DNA of 64,000 nt, taken from assembly GCA_024220505.1 (NCBI GenBank), contig JAKZZE010000014.1:186001-250000 (forward strand). Reading direction: 5' to 3'. The DNA is from Rhizopus arrhizus. Lineage: Eukaryota > Mucoromycota > Mucoromycetes > Mucorales > Rhizopodaceae. The notes under the pieces were generated by a model that worked only from the letters and a program-made list of their open reading frames with translations, was not told the DNA's origin and did not search any database. The position numbers and the translations under genes are program-made. This document shows positions 33,191 to 45,521 of this stretch, one piece after another; position 1 is the first letter of the stretch, and each line of letters starts with the position of its first letter.

Positions 33191-33801
33191 TTGCCATTCC
33201 AAAAAAAAAAAAATCATTTCACACACACATTTACCCTTTTGCATGTACATATTTAAAGCACACTTAAACTCTTTCTCATAAATTATCAAATACAAACACA
33301 ATACCTCCCCTATTTCATTCATTTAAAAATTGTAAAATAAAATAAAAAAAATTAGTTTATAAAAGTTGATGTTACTGCGAACAATCATTTATGTAATAAC
33401 TGACGCCATTCTACCACTTGATACTGCCATCAACTGGTCATTTTTTTTTTCTCTTAGTTAATGAGACAATACTATCATGTCTGGTATGAATAACATAGTT
33501 GGCTACATGTTAATCTTTACAATAAAGAACATTTAATTTATAATTTTTCTTAATATTTATTCACAAGTTCTTTTTTAAACCTTCAATTCTACCTTGAACT
33601 GTTTGTCTCTCTTTTCACTATCTTCGTATCATTCACTTTTATCTCTTTGCCTAAAATAATAAATGAACTAGAAAATACCCATGATCTTTGTATCACTTTG
33701 CCTTTTACAGCATTCAACATAAAGACAATGATAATCTTAATACTCTTGTGTTAAAAAACAATAAATAAAAGCCTTTATAAATTATCTTTACAGTCTTTAT
33801 T
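33191..33801. other. Intergenic, AT-rich
   Basis: Spacer between the small orphan's 3' end and the 3' end of POL2 (convergent). Nothing coding; it probably holds both poly(A) regions. Confidence 0.4.
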
Positions 33802-36800
33802 TTAGGTATGTCTTAAACACCAATCAATGAAATCTTCCAGTGCAGAGGCATGCTGTTCCTTTGCAATCATCTTGATCACTTTAATCTTTCTTTCTAATTC
33901 TGATTTGCTTTGGGTACAAACAAATTCCCCACTGCATCTACTACAATTTTTTGTCAAATTTCCTACTCTCACTGTATGGCATCGACCACAGACTAAATCC
34001 TGGAGCTGATAAGATTTTAACCATTCTTGTACTTTTGCAATCAACAAGCCTTCAATAAACACCTTGTCATATTCTGATTGACATTGTTTACATCGCCAGG
34101 CTTTCAACTGTCCATCTTCAGACGTCATGTCTGGATCTCGGCGGAAATCCAGATCAACCACATGATTACAGTTTAAGCAGCAAACATCCACCAGCTTATA
34201 AGTTTCGATTGGGTTTTTGAATTTTGCTTGTTCAGAAAAATCACTCAAGTCTGCAGTCGCCTTTAACAGGTCGCGCTTGAGAATCAAAACAGTTTCCTCC
34301 ACTCTTCCATCAAGTTCTAAAACACCGCATACGAGCTTAATAAATTCAACAGCTTCGTTGATCAATTCAGTAGAATGGCTGGCAGTGTATTTACTAAGCC
34401 AACGAGACATCTTTCGTGTTAGGTCTATTTGTATATATTCCCTTAAATGAATCGATCTGTCATCATTCGTGGGTTCATCTGTTTCCATATCCTGTACTGT
34501 AATCTCACGAGGATACTTACGCTTGTACTGAGTCATAGTGTAAAGATAGAGTGAGGTATAGTGGCCAAATTTGGCTCTTGCTTCCACAGGTAAATGATTT
34601 TCAATATTCCACTGCTTTGTAATAGCAGGCACACCATCCACATAATTACCCACCAAGACTCCGGAAAAGTTTTTTTCGTCCATCCAAATCAGCACATCCC
34701 AATAGACTCGGTGTTTCATGACCAGTGCTTCAAACAGTTGCTTTCTATCAATCGTTCGGTAAAGATATTCAAAATAAGAGATTGCGCTTTCAGAAGTCTC
34801 CTTTGTGGCAGTAACCAAGATTCGATGAAAATTGGCAAAGACAACTTTTGCGCCTAAACGTTTCAGTTCGGCAATCAACTGCATAAAGACCTTCTTCATG
34901 AGATTATGGATTAGGTCATAAAGACAAGGATCATACATGCATGAATCAGGGCTCATCAACCATCGTTGGAAAGTGTCAGCCAAGTGCTCTCCAATCTTGT
35001 TGCCTCCTGAAATAGAATTATCCATCCAACGATGTACGGTTGACCGAAGAATATAAAGTGTTTTGCTAGACACCATCCCACCACCAAAACTAGATGCGGC
35101 GACAACTGTACCTTTTGTATATTCATCCAGTGTATGTGATGCGTTATCAAAACTATTGTTTCCTGCTGTACCCTCCAATTCATTAATCACGGGCGAAACC
35201 AACAAGGTGTTTAAACACAGCCGAGACAAATCAAAATCAGCACAGACCGTTTCGTAAGCGCCTTGAAAGTTGAGCTCTGGGTTCACAAGTTCACCTGTGA
35301 TTGAAATCGTTTCGTCTTCTTCACGACCACCCAAGTCGGGTAATTTAGTAGTTGACCACCAAATGATCATGTCGTTCTGGATCATGGTTCGAGCAAATAT
35401 GACATCAGACATAAACACATAGGGATCTTCGGGTATATTGCAAAATGGAACATTGGCATAGCGAGCTTGAGATAGTCTTTCATCCACTAAGGAACCGAGC
35501 TCCATATAGTATTTAAATACTCGCTTCAGCATTGGCTGAACCCAGTTCAGCGCGTCAAATTTCTTATCTTGCTGGGCTGTAGGAACTCTTATATAAGGAA
35601 ATTCAGAGAGCATACGGGCATATTGAATGAGGTGAACAGACGATCTTGGAGAATTGATAGCAAGAATTGTTTTTCCTCTTTTTGCATCTTGGTATTTCAA
35701 AAGAGCCTTGTTTATTGCCTTGAGTGCTTCTCGTTCATTAGAATGATAGCTTGTTTCAAAATCCATCGTATTTGGTGCTTGGACAGCATCGTCCATTGTT
35801 CTTTCTCTATTCATGGCATGGTATGCTTCTTTGTAGATACGCGCCACATTTGGCATTTGCTGACTGTTCTTGTTTAATCCTACTACAAAAATTTGGGAAG
35901 TAGCAAGCGTAGAACCAATAAGAGCAAAGAAGTGACGATTGTCAGAGTGAGCATGAAAGAGATAGAGATAGTGAAATGCTTTGGGATCACCCATATACTT
36001 GGAACTGAGTTCAGTTCTGTTTCTTAATTCAGACAAGCTGAATTGGTCATCTATGCGGCGACTTGCTGTACCACTCTTCTTCTCAAACTGACAGACAGAA
36101 CCCAAGTTTAAAATGGCACGAACAATGAGAGGTATTTGTGTTTCAAAGAAGGATTCAGTAGAAGGATGATTAAAGATGCTTGCAGATTTGGCCACTTCCA
36201 CTTGAAACTCATTTTCGGGCATTGTTACTCGGAAGAGATTCAAGCTTGTATATGATCGAGGCAACGTACGAGAGCACTTTACTAATTCACAAGTTGGATT
36301 TTGATCCTTGACTACATTATAGTTATCCTCTGTACAATTTATATAAAACATGCGTGGAATAGTCAACCTAACACTGTATAATTGATCTTCGACCATGACC
36401 CACAGCTTGCACTCTCCTGGTATGTCAGTTTCTGCGATCTGAATCACTTCCCACAAACTGTTAACAAGAGAACCGGTCTGCCTTCTAAAATAATCACCAA
36501 CACCATTGAGTGAGCTTCTAGTGACTAGCGAGCTACCCAATTCCTCTCGGTTGTATGCGCGAATCATTCTTCTTCGTTTCCATTTTCGCTTCTGAAACTC
36601 AAGCCATGCAAGGTAATCTTCTTCTATATTAGGCATATTTTCAGGTCGATCTTCTTCAGGTAAAGGTGCTCTAAGTTCTTTTGAACGTTTGATTTGAAGT
36701 GGATCATCTGTGCTGTCCGACAATTTACGCTTTTTTGTCACCCTAGCTATTTTAGGAAGAAGACCGTTGGTTGCAGTATGAGATACATTCAACTCTTCAA

Positions 36801-39800
36801 TATCATCAATATCCATACTTTCTTCAAGTAATGGCTTTTCAGCACGAGAAAAAATATCGGTAATTAAGTACTGTCTTTGTGGGTCATTTTTTATCGCAAC
36901 ACGCTTAAACAGCCAATCGGGATGTCGAACTCGAGGTACAGGATTAGAAACTTTTTGCATAGCAGCAGGGATTGTAATCAATTTTTGAATAACGGAACCA
37001 AAACGATCAAGGTAATATTCCCAGTCTAGAATATCACGAATGTCAAATGTAGTTAAAGAATTATCTCCTAACCATTTACGCAGATAATGTCTTTTCACAC
37101 TTTCTTCTGATTGGAAGATAGCAATAGGAACGGCACGCTCAGAAACAGGAAGGCCATAGGGTCGAGCTGAGATAATAAAACTACAAGCCAAACCTTTATC
37201 CTTCACCATCTGATCACCCAAGAATTCAGCAAGACGCTTAGCTGTGCTAATCGAGGTCGATTTTTGTGTACCGTATTGTGCAAGTGATTTCGACATACTT
37301 CTGTTTTCTGCAATTAGTTCAAATAACTCTTCATCACTGATGTTTACAGCTCTGCTATACAACACATCCAGCCATCGATCAGCTACTTTGGCAACTGCAG
37401 AATAGCATTCTTCCAGTGTTTTGCCTTCTAAAAATACAGCAAAGATTTCTGTCTGAAAAATTTTGATAAGTTTCAGTTCACCACGACGCTTAACTTCAAA
37501 ACCCTTCAGTTCGGCAAGTGATCCATCCATATCAAATACAGCATATCTTTTTTTTAGTAACTTGTCTTCCTCAGTAGACGAAGGTAAAATCATTGCTCGA
37601 TAAGGACCATCAATTTCAAAAAAGATACTGTTTTCTTCACTAACAGAGTATTCAAATGTTTCAGGATTCACAAGACGTTGGTATTGCTTATTTGTATATT
37701 GTGCATGTACCAAATGATTCAACATTGTACATGGGTAATAAATACGAAGAGATTTTCCATTTTTTAAAGAAAAGGTAAATGTTTCGGGAAATGATTTTGG
37801 TAAAATACACCAAATACCATCTGTATCAAGTTCTAAAGGACGACCAAGACGTTCAACCAATCTACGAGCCATTTGAATAATATTAGAACCAGTTAGACAC
37901 ACAATACCAGCCATTTCCAATGAATGCCAACGAGCACCGGGTCTCATTACATAGCCATAGAAAGAGTTTAAAATACATTTGTGAGCCAATTGAAGAGAGT
38001 CGAACAATACAATCATGTTTTTAGCCTCCCCAATCTTGGTCACAGAGCCATCCTTGATTGCTTCGTCTAATTTTCCTTTCCAAGTTTTGTGGAGTCCTTT
38101 ATATTCATAACGACGATCACGGAATGCACGTACTGTTTCAATATAAAATGGATTTTCTCTTTGACAAATAATTGATTCGCGTTCTACAACTTTAGTCTCT
38201 TTTTGTTTAGAGTGAGCTTTTTTAGAGTAGTCTTTCAAACGCGCACGCAGCAGTGTTGCCTTTTCTTGTTCGCTAAGGGAAAACCAAGTTCGGCGTTGTT
38301 GATTTGCATATTTAGGAGGAAAAGTCTCAGTAGTAAGTTGATTTTCAATCATTCGGTATTCATCACGCTCTGCTGGAATGTATTCACCACGCCACAACCA
38401 TTTCATTCGACGATCACAGCTCTTTCCCGGCACGTTAAAGTCGCAAGTTGCGCACATGGCTTCGTCAATCATGGCATCAGGTTGAAGACGGTTTGTCAAA
38501 ATAATGTTGGGATACATGGCTGCAACATCCAAGTGATAGATTAAGGGTGGTTCCTGACGTATAGGCTTGTCTCGAAGAGCTTCCAATTTTTGCACAATTG
38601 CTTGCTTAACCTCTTCATAGTTGGCAATGTCTTCTATTTTCTTCTTTTCTTCTACTTCAATTGTAAACTTTAGTGCATGGTCCAATTGATCTATTAACTA
38701 TAAATATGGATATATAAGCATACATATATTCACACATCCTTGCTGTCATTACCTCTTGTGCTGCACTGGGATCGAGTTTAAAGTCTGAATTAATATCGCT
38801 TCGAAATACGCCAGCTTCCAGCGCTTCAACGTGTCCACCAACATAAGTCTCACTTTCTAAGAGATGTCCTTCATAAAAAGAATGTGCATCATCCATATGT
38901 TTGTTTGGTATAATAACATTCACTCTATATGCCTCAACCTAGAACAACTAGAATTAATTGTATGAAATAATAACTGATGACGATATATTACCATAAGCAA
39001 CTGTTCACAAAGTGTACCTGTACCCTTTCTTAAAACCTCGTCAGGGACCAAGGGAATAATATTACAGAGGGAGAAAATAAAGGGATGAACATATTTCATA
39101 TAAAGATAGTATGTAGCTACGGCATCTGAAACTGAATATTGGGCCAGGACTTGAGGTTGCTCACTTGCAAATCTAGTCATATCTTCGGGGTCTAATTCCA
39201 GTGGATTATAACCCAATTTGATGGTTGTTACTGCTTTCAAACCTTGGCTTCCGTTAGGCAAGTATGAATCACGCTGTACCCATCTAAATGCATCCATATG
39301 TGAAGCATGTTTACATTTGTATTCATCTTCGTCATCTTTATACACACCAATTTCGTGAAACATGTCTATTCCATGTACCTTGGCTCTTCCTTCTACAAAT
39401 GGCCAATCGAAAAAGTCACCGTTATATGTTACAAAGATATTTGGTTTGGCTCTTTGAACATGTTCAAAGAATCTTCTTAAAACACCTTCTTCGTTGTCCT
39501 CATTAAAAATTGTGAATGGCCCTTCAAACTCTGGCTTTGGTGTGTATTCAAAATCCTCAATGTCTTGGCTGACGATCTCTCTGTTTGTAATTAGATAACC
39601 CTAAATAGATATTCTCAATGACTCGCATCTAAAAAAGCAATAGATATTACCCTCCCGTCAATCATATAGGAAATCATCATAATTTGATCTATTGTGACGT
39701 CTGGAAATTTCAGTGGAAGTTTTGTTGTTTCAATATCAAAAGCCAGAATAACAGGTTCCGGACGATGAACAAGATCTTTGCGGTGAATGAGTTCAACAGT

Positions 39801-40867
39801 ATTGTCATCTTGGGCTTTAACGATGTACCATAAACCAACACGAATATCTTTATGCAATTGTTAACACTGTCAATTTATTATACTTCTTTGCCACTTACCA
39901 AGATCAATTGCCATACGGATATGAAATGGAATATCATATTCACGAATATCAATTACATTTTCTAATGTTTCGTCTGGATTTCTTCGAGCTGTCGTGCGAT
40001 TTGAATTTGCATGGTTATATTTGATTCCATTTGTAGTGCTATAAATAAGAAATAATCAATAAAGCTAAATATATAGGGACGTTCTCTTCTCACATACTTC
40101 ACCATCTCTGCATAAGTGTCTACAGCGTCACGTTTTGCTTTATTTTTTTCAACAACTGGTAATAAAACTCTACGAACGGTCATCAAGTCTTTTGTATTTC
40201 GAAAAAGTAGCTGAATAAAAGTACGGGTATGACCAACTAAATGGTTTGGCTTTAAAAGAATTGTGAGTCCTAATACATGTACAATATATAATCTACATAC
40301 TTGTTTAAGATCTTCTTTTTTGACTCGTTTAAACTTTTCTATAAGTCCTTCAAATCGTCTGTGTAAATAGTCTTCCACTTCACCTTCTGTTCCAGGCTAT
40401 CAACTTTACTGTTATTTTTCTGACAGAATTGGCCTTTTTCCTCTTTCTTTTTTCTTTTTACCTTGCAGCGAATGAAATAGTATGGACTGTATGATTTGGT
40501 CGCTTTAAATGTTTCGCCATTATCATCACGGAAATAGAAATCGACAGCTGATCTTCCTCCTGGCCACTCTGAATCTTTAATTAATGTCTAATAAAAAAGA
40601 GTAAATCCATGATTTAGTTGATATTTATATGATTTCGTTTACTTGATTCATATTCAATAACCACCCTAATCGTTCTGGACCTTCTTCATATCGCTCAAAT
40701 CCAAATCGAAGTTGAATTTCATCCTCTATACGAGCGTCTTCAAATCGTTTGTCAACATTAGAAGGTGTATATACTTTGTCGCTTGAAGGTATTCCAAATT
40801 GTCGAAAAGAGGTGGTGGAAGCTACGTTTCTATTGGCGGGTTTCTTGTTATTGAAACGTGAAGACAT
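33802..40867 (-). CDS. POL2: DNA polymerase epsilon catalytic subunit
   Basis: Nine exons on the minus strand: 40867..40643, 40587..40462, 40396..40301, 40249..40098, 40038..39899, 39847..39651, 39600..38992, 38938..38753, 38697..33802 (2208 residues; family 2200-2290). It is the leading-strand B-family polymerase with 3'-5' proofreading. Exo motifs: [15 protein letters not shown] (Exo I) and [12 protein letters not shown] (Exo II), plus [20 protein letters not shown] (Exo III). Polymerase motifs: [18 protein letters not shown] (A), [15 protein letters not shown] (B) and [16 protein letters not shown] (C, DTD). The inactive second polymerase half follows. The C-terminus has two Cys4 modules ([10 protein letters not shown] with [17 protein letters not shown] with CSRCSGEF) that bind Zn/Fe-S and Dpb2. 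The intron 40250..40300 is 51 nt with an open frame, so its retention would add 17 residues. Confidence 0.96.
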
Positions 40868-42788
40868 TGTGATCGCCCCAACTTGTCAAATAAAAAGGAA
40901 GGAAAAAGCTAGGTACACACGAAGAAACGCGAAAAGTAGGTTTATAATTTTTACTAAACCCGAAACAGTCATACTCGCGTTTTTTTTTCTTTTTTTCCGA
41001 AAAAAAAAGAAATAGGTATGCGTATACGTTTAGTACTTTTATGATAAAACATATATGGTATTATCAGAAGTTAAAATAGGGATGACAGTGTTATTTTAAA
41101 TTGATAATCTAATTAAGCAAAAAAGAAAGAATAAGATGATATAAAAAGAAAAAGTAAATCACAAGAAGATGGTACCTGAAAAAACACATAGTTCTTATTA
41201 TTAGATTTAAGTAAAGGCTTACACTGTAGTTTGATCTTATTATACAACTTTTAATTAGAACTATTTACAGAATAAAAATCATGTATTACACTGTGTGGAA
41301 AAGAAAAAGGTATATTGGAGTTGTTTGTATAATTTCAAAGTAATAGAAAAACACTGTTAAAAATGAAATCAAAAGCAAATATTGTATTTTTGATGTATTG
41401 TTATTTGCATATACCAAACTACGGCTTTAGACAGTAACTATTTTAAATCGCTTGTTTGTTCTTGTGTAGAAACAATAAGAATAAACGTTACACGAGTGGC
41501 TTGATTTAAACGTGACTTGACAAACAGTACTTTTGGTACAGCATAAATCACATAAGCAAACAAAGAAACCTACCAATTTAAGAAAGTGTCTAAAATATCT
41601 CTGAATATCATTCAAAATGAGGTTTGTGTGTTTCTGAAAAGGGCTAGGCAATAGGCTTGTACTTCCGCTATGTGTTTGCCCTATGTTGGTATAGTCACAA
41701 AAGCAGCATTTTAAAAGCCTATTGTCCCACTTTGCTGCAAATAAGCTGAATGAAGAAGAACTAGCATTGCTTACGGCTAAAGAGAATAATGAAGCTGCAG
41801 TTTATTTTAGTGTGTATAATAAACAAAAAATATTTTTTAACAAAGACCCCATCTTGCTCTTGTGTGAATATCAGCTATCTAATCATATATAAACGTTTTA
41901 AGATTATGTCAAAATGTGGTAAGTTACATAATAAATCGTATCTCATGCCTTTGGTGACAAATTGTAAATTATCAATAACATCCTGACACCAACTGGAAAA
42001 ATTGCTGGGAAAGAAAATCATGTCAGAAAAGGTTACTTCGCTAACCGTATCATCAAAGCCATGATCAGAGTAAACTAGAAGCCAAAATGATAAAACATCG
42101 AAAACTTTTTAGCTTGTATCAAAACTCTTTGATATTATCAAACTTCATTTTATAAGATTCATAGATAATCAAACCCATTTTATTGTTCTTGCTTTAGTGT
42201 AGGAACCTTTAATTTTAAAAGCTAAAAGGCAATTAAAATCGCATAAGGAAAAGCCTAATACGCTTCTAAAAATAACACTTACATCAAATTATTATTAGAA
42301 GCATTATCAGCCAAGTAATCTTGTATTCTTTTTTTTTTTTCTATTGCTTTTTTCTTATTTGCATAGAACACTATTTAATTAAAGCAGCCAATAAAAAACT
42401 TATAAATAAACTTTAGGATTTATTTTGTTTATAATTGAGCCCCTTATTGTGTACCTCTTTTAATGAAAAATACAAACATTTGATCTTAGTTACTGCACAC
42501 ATTTCGTTTGATATGCTTAGAATTTTCACAAAAGTGATTTATTCGTGCAACATCAATCCAATAGATGGTTACACGATATATGAAATTCTGTCCAACATCT
42601 GCTGTTTTTAGCACAGGTTCTTTTGTTGCGCACTCCAAGCCTTAAAAAGAGAGAATAGCAAATAAATTTTTTGTTTTTTTTCCTCTTTCTCTCTTTGTGA
42701 GAGTTGTTATAAGATAAACTGTGGCTTTTGCTTATTTTGTATATTTAAGTTCTTTTTCTTTTGTTTTCTAAATCAGCATTTCGCCTTA
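40868..42788. other. 1.9-kb intergenic, no gene seen
   Basis: AT-rich. Short open frames at 41427..41651 (minus) and 41789..41986 (plus) have no motif. The first part must hold the POL2 promoter; no MCB (ACGCGT) box was noticed. CT-rich and TTTT tracts occur just before the next gene. Confidence 0.4.
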
Positions 42789-43693
42789 ATGAAATATAGT
42801 GAAACTGTATGCTGTTGTATTCCAGTACGACTTGGTGTTTTCATAATATCGCTCATAATTACCGTAAGCCATCATTTACTATTGTGGTTAACTTGACATA
42901 AACATAAATGGACACATGTATTTATATGCTTAAATAGCTTTTTTATCTATCGCTTACTGTTGTAGTATTTGTTAAAAAACAAGGTACAAACAATTAAATG
43001 AGCAATTTTCATATTTAACAATATATTTTTGAATAGACCTTGAAGACTGGTCAACTACACAACATGATGTTAATACACCACTAACAACAAAGGCATTTAA
43101 TGGTGTATTTTATTCATTTTCCATCAGTTTCATAGTATATACATTGGTATCAGTATTTGGAGTAGTTTCTATTATCTCAGTTAGTATAATTTCATTTATT
43201 TAAGAAAAGCTTGGTTGATTTTTTTTTTAGCAACATCGACGCATGGTACGAATATATCACGTCGTCAATTGGTTTTTTGTACTTTTATTGTTCACTACTT
43301 CCGTCGCATTTTGGGTTTATTTTAAGGTTAAGCAGGAGGTTTATGTTAACGACTGTCAAGCTCAGCAAAACCTTCAAAATAATGCAACTGCGAGCATTTA
43401 TTATACACAAATCTTAATTCCAGGAAAACAGTTAATTGCCCCTGGATCAGATAAAAGCGAATGCATAAATTTTATCAAAAACTTGGTCATTGCTTCAGGT
43501 GTCTGCGTTTTTGTATTCAATTTTTTGCAGGTAAAGTAAAATAGAAAAGAAATGAACTATAACATATCCTTCTAAAAACAATTTATAGCTTTACTGGGCT
43601 CGATCTATTGGAAAATATGCAACTACACTGAAAAAACATTACCAGCATCAAAGATTGGAAGTTAAGGATGAAGATTCTGTTGAAAGTGATTAA
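42789..43693 (+). CDS. Four-transmembrane protein (MARVEL/tetraspan-like), unknown
   Basis: Five exons: 42789..42863, 42938..42983, 43037..43179, 43231..43530, 43589..43693 (222 residues, phases consistent). Membrane helices: VCCCIPVRLGVFIISLIIT running into LFYLSLTVVVFV; FYSFSISFIVYTLVSVFGVV; VVNWFFVLLLFTTSVAFWV; and NLVIASGVCVFVFNFLQ. The loop between TM3 and TM4 has two Cys (NDCQAQQ, SECINF) that could form a disulfide, and the tail is charged. The cytosolic Cys triplet near the start (CCC) could be palmitoylated (inference). This layout is common among Mucoromycota plasma membrane proteins; no named family is certain. Confidence 0.7.
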
Positions 43694-43808
43694 TTACAGA
43701 TACCCCTCATGCTCGTATTATTTTTGTAAAAGTTGATTCAATACAACATCAATATATTATAGCTTACGTGAACTTTTTTGATTTAACATATTTCTTTGCT
43801 TATTCACT

Positions 43809-44530
43809 TCATGACTCATAAAACATTCCAAAACAGCTCTCTTTTCTTAAACATTGTTTGAATTCAAATACCTGATGAGTTAAAAGACCATTTTCAATAG
43901 TTGATGACCATCCTTTAAATTCAGCCAATGTCACCCACTTGGGCTGAAGGACAGCTATCTGGTCAGTTTTACTGCTATTTACATCAATAATATGAAAAAG
44001 GTAAGCAGGAATGTCAAGAGCTATTACTGTCATCAAAAAGTTCCTTTCTTTTAAGGTCGCTATTAATGCTTTTATTTTAATCCATTTTTAAACATAATTC
44101 TAACATAGGTTACTTTTATTAAATCCTTTCTTATCTTTTCATTAAGGACTTCTTTTTTACTTTTGTATTTTGGAACCTAATGCTTTTAATTTGCTTTGAT
44201 GTTCAAGTTAGAGCTCTAGAGTAGATGCAGTTGCTTTAAAAGCGCTTCCTTAGCTTCATTCATAGAAGCTTCTGTTTCTTGATGAAGCTACTTGAATAGC
44301 TTAGCGACAGACTTAAAAATGTATAACTTTAAGAGCTAAAAACTTAAATCCTTATAAAAAAGCTTAAACAGCAATTTTAAACAAGGTTTTACGTGTTCTT
44401 GTAAGTAGTATATGACTTTCTCATTTTTAAATTTCCGATACATTTGTTCTTTGGATACTAAACCGAAACTTTTCAAACAGTAAAGGATTCCAAAACTATC
44501 TTTGAATAGAAATCTATGGCTATTACTCAT
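43809..44530 (-). pseudogene. Decayed or very short orphan coding region
   Basis: Two minus-strand open stretches look protein-like but are not joined by an intact frame. 44530..44336 (ATG, 64 codons; KSFGLVSKEQMYRKFKNEKV, YYLQEHVKPCLKLLFKLFY) is one. About 44100..43878 (WIKIKALIATLKERNFLMTV, LQPKWVTLAEFKGWSS) is the other; it ends at a plausible donor, CAG|GTATTT. The part between them has several in-frame stops yet also reads as a helix (HQETEASMNEAKEALLKQLH). It is either a pseudogene or a gene with introns I could not resolve. No family recognised. Confidence 0.3.
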
Positions 44531-44778
44531 TGTACTTCACAAAAAGATATTTTGATCCTTTAGGATTTAGCGTAAATGACTTGTTACTAGAGTACAACAT
44601 GTTGTCTGGATTATTGATTGGCTGATATGGGTGGCTTATAAAGCCAAATTTTTTTCTTAGGAGAAGTGGATTCTTGGACACTTCGATTCTTTCTCTTTCC
44701 TTTTAGCTTTTGATCTAGTGAGTTGACAGAAAAATGAGCTTGTAAAGAAAAAAATTTAACCTGCTTTTAACAGCTAAA

Positions 44779-45218
44779 ATGGCCCCTGTTGCTAAGTCCA
44801 AGAAGAACGCTGAGTCCATCAACTCTCGTCTCCAACTTGTTACCAAGTCCGGTAAATACACTCTCGGTTACAAAAGCTCCTTGAAGACTATTCGTCAAGG
44901 AAAGGGTAAGTACTCAGAAAATGAAACGCTAAAAAGAAATTTTGAATGGCTTGATTTATTTCATTCGATTTTTCTTTCAATTGAAATTTGCTTGAAGTTC
45001 TTACAAAAAATTGAATAGCCAAGTTGATCATCATTGCTGGTAACTGTCCTCCTCTTCGCAAGTCCGAAATCGAATACTATGCTATGTTGTCCAAGACTGG
45101 TGTTCACCACTACAACGGTAACAACATTGACCTCGGTACTGCTTGCGGTAAGCTCTTCCGTACCAGTGTTCTCTCTATCACTGATGCCGGTGACTCTGAC
45201 ATCTTGACTGCCCAATAA
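44779..45218 (+). CDS. RPL30: 60S ribosomal protein eL30
   Basis: Two exons, 44779..44905 and 45019..45218, give 108 residues, the standard eL30 length. eL30 is a large-subunit protein with an L7Ae-like kink-turn-binding fold. Seen: [26 protein letters not shown], then [40 protein letters not shown] and [20 protein letters not shown]. Codon use is strongly biased towards C-ending codons, as expected for a highly expressed gene, unlike its neighbours. The 113-nt intron is long for this genome; yeast RPL30 autoregulates its own splicing, but no such RNA structure was verified here. Confidence 0.97.
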
Positions 45219-45521
45219 GGATCTTAGTCTTTTAAAATAAAGAGAGTTCTTTTTATCAAAAGTCGCGTTTGATTTTTGTGCAAATATTTTGGTTGTACTT
45301 CTGACAGATGAATAGGAAGGGAGACGTATATAAAAACTGTGCAGGCATGAACATGTTTTTTATCTTATATTTTTTTAAGGGCATCACTGATTAAAGACAA
45401 AATAATATAGTTTAGTGTTTTATCAAGAAAGATTGTGTAAGTTTTCTTAATAAAAAATAACAAATTTATCTTTAGTTTTTGAGTTGCTTGAATTTATTAA
45501 AAAGTAAAGCATTTAATTATT

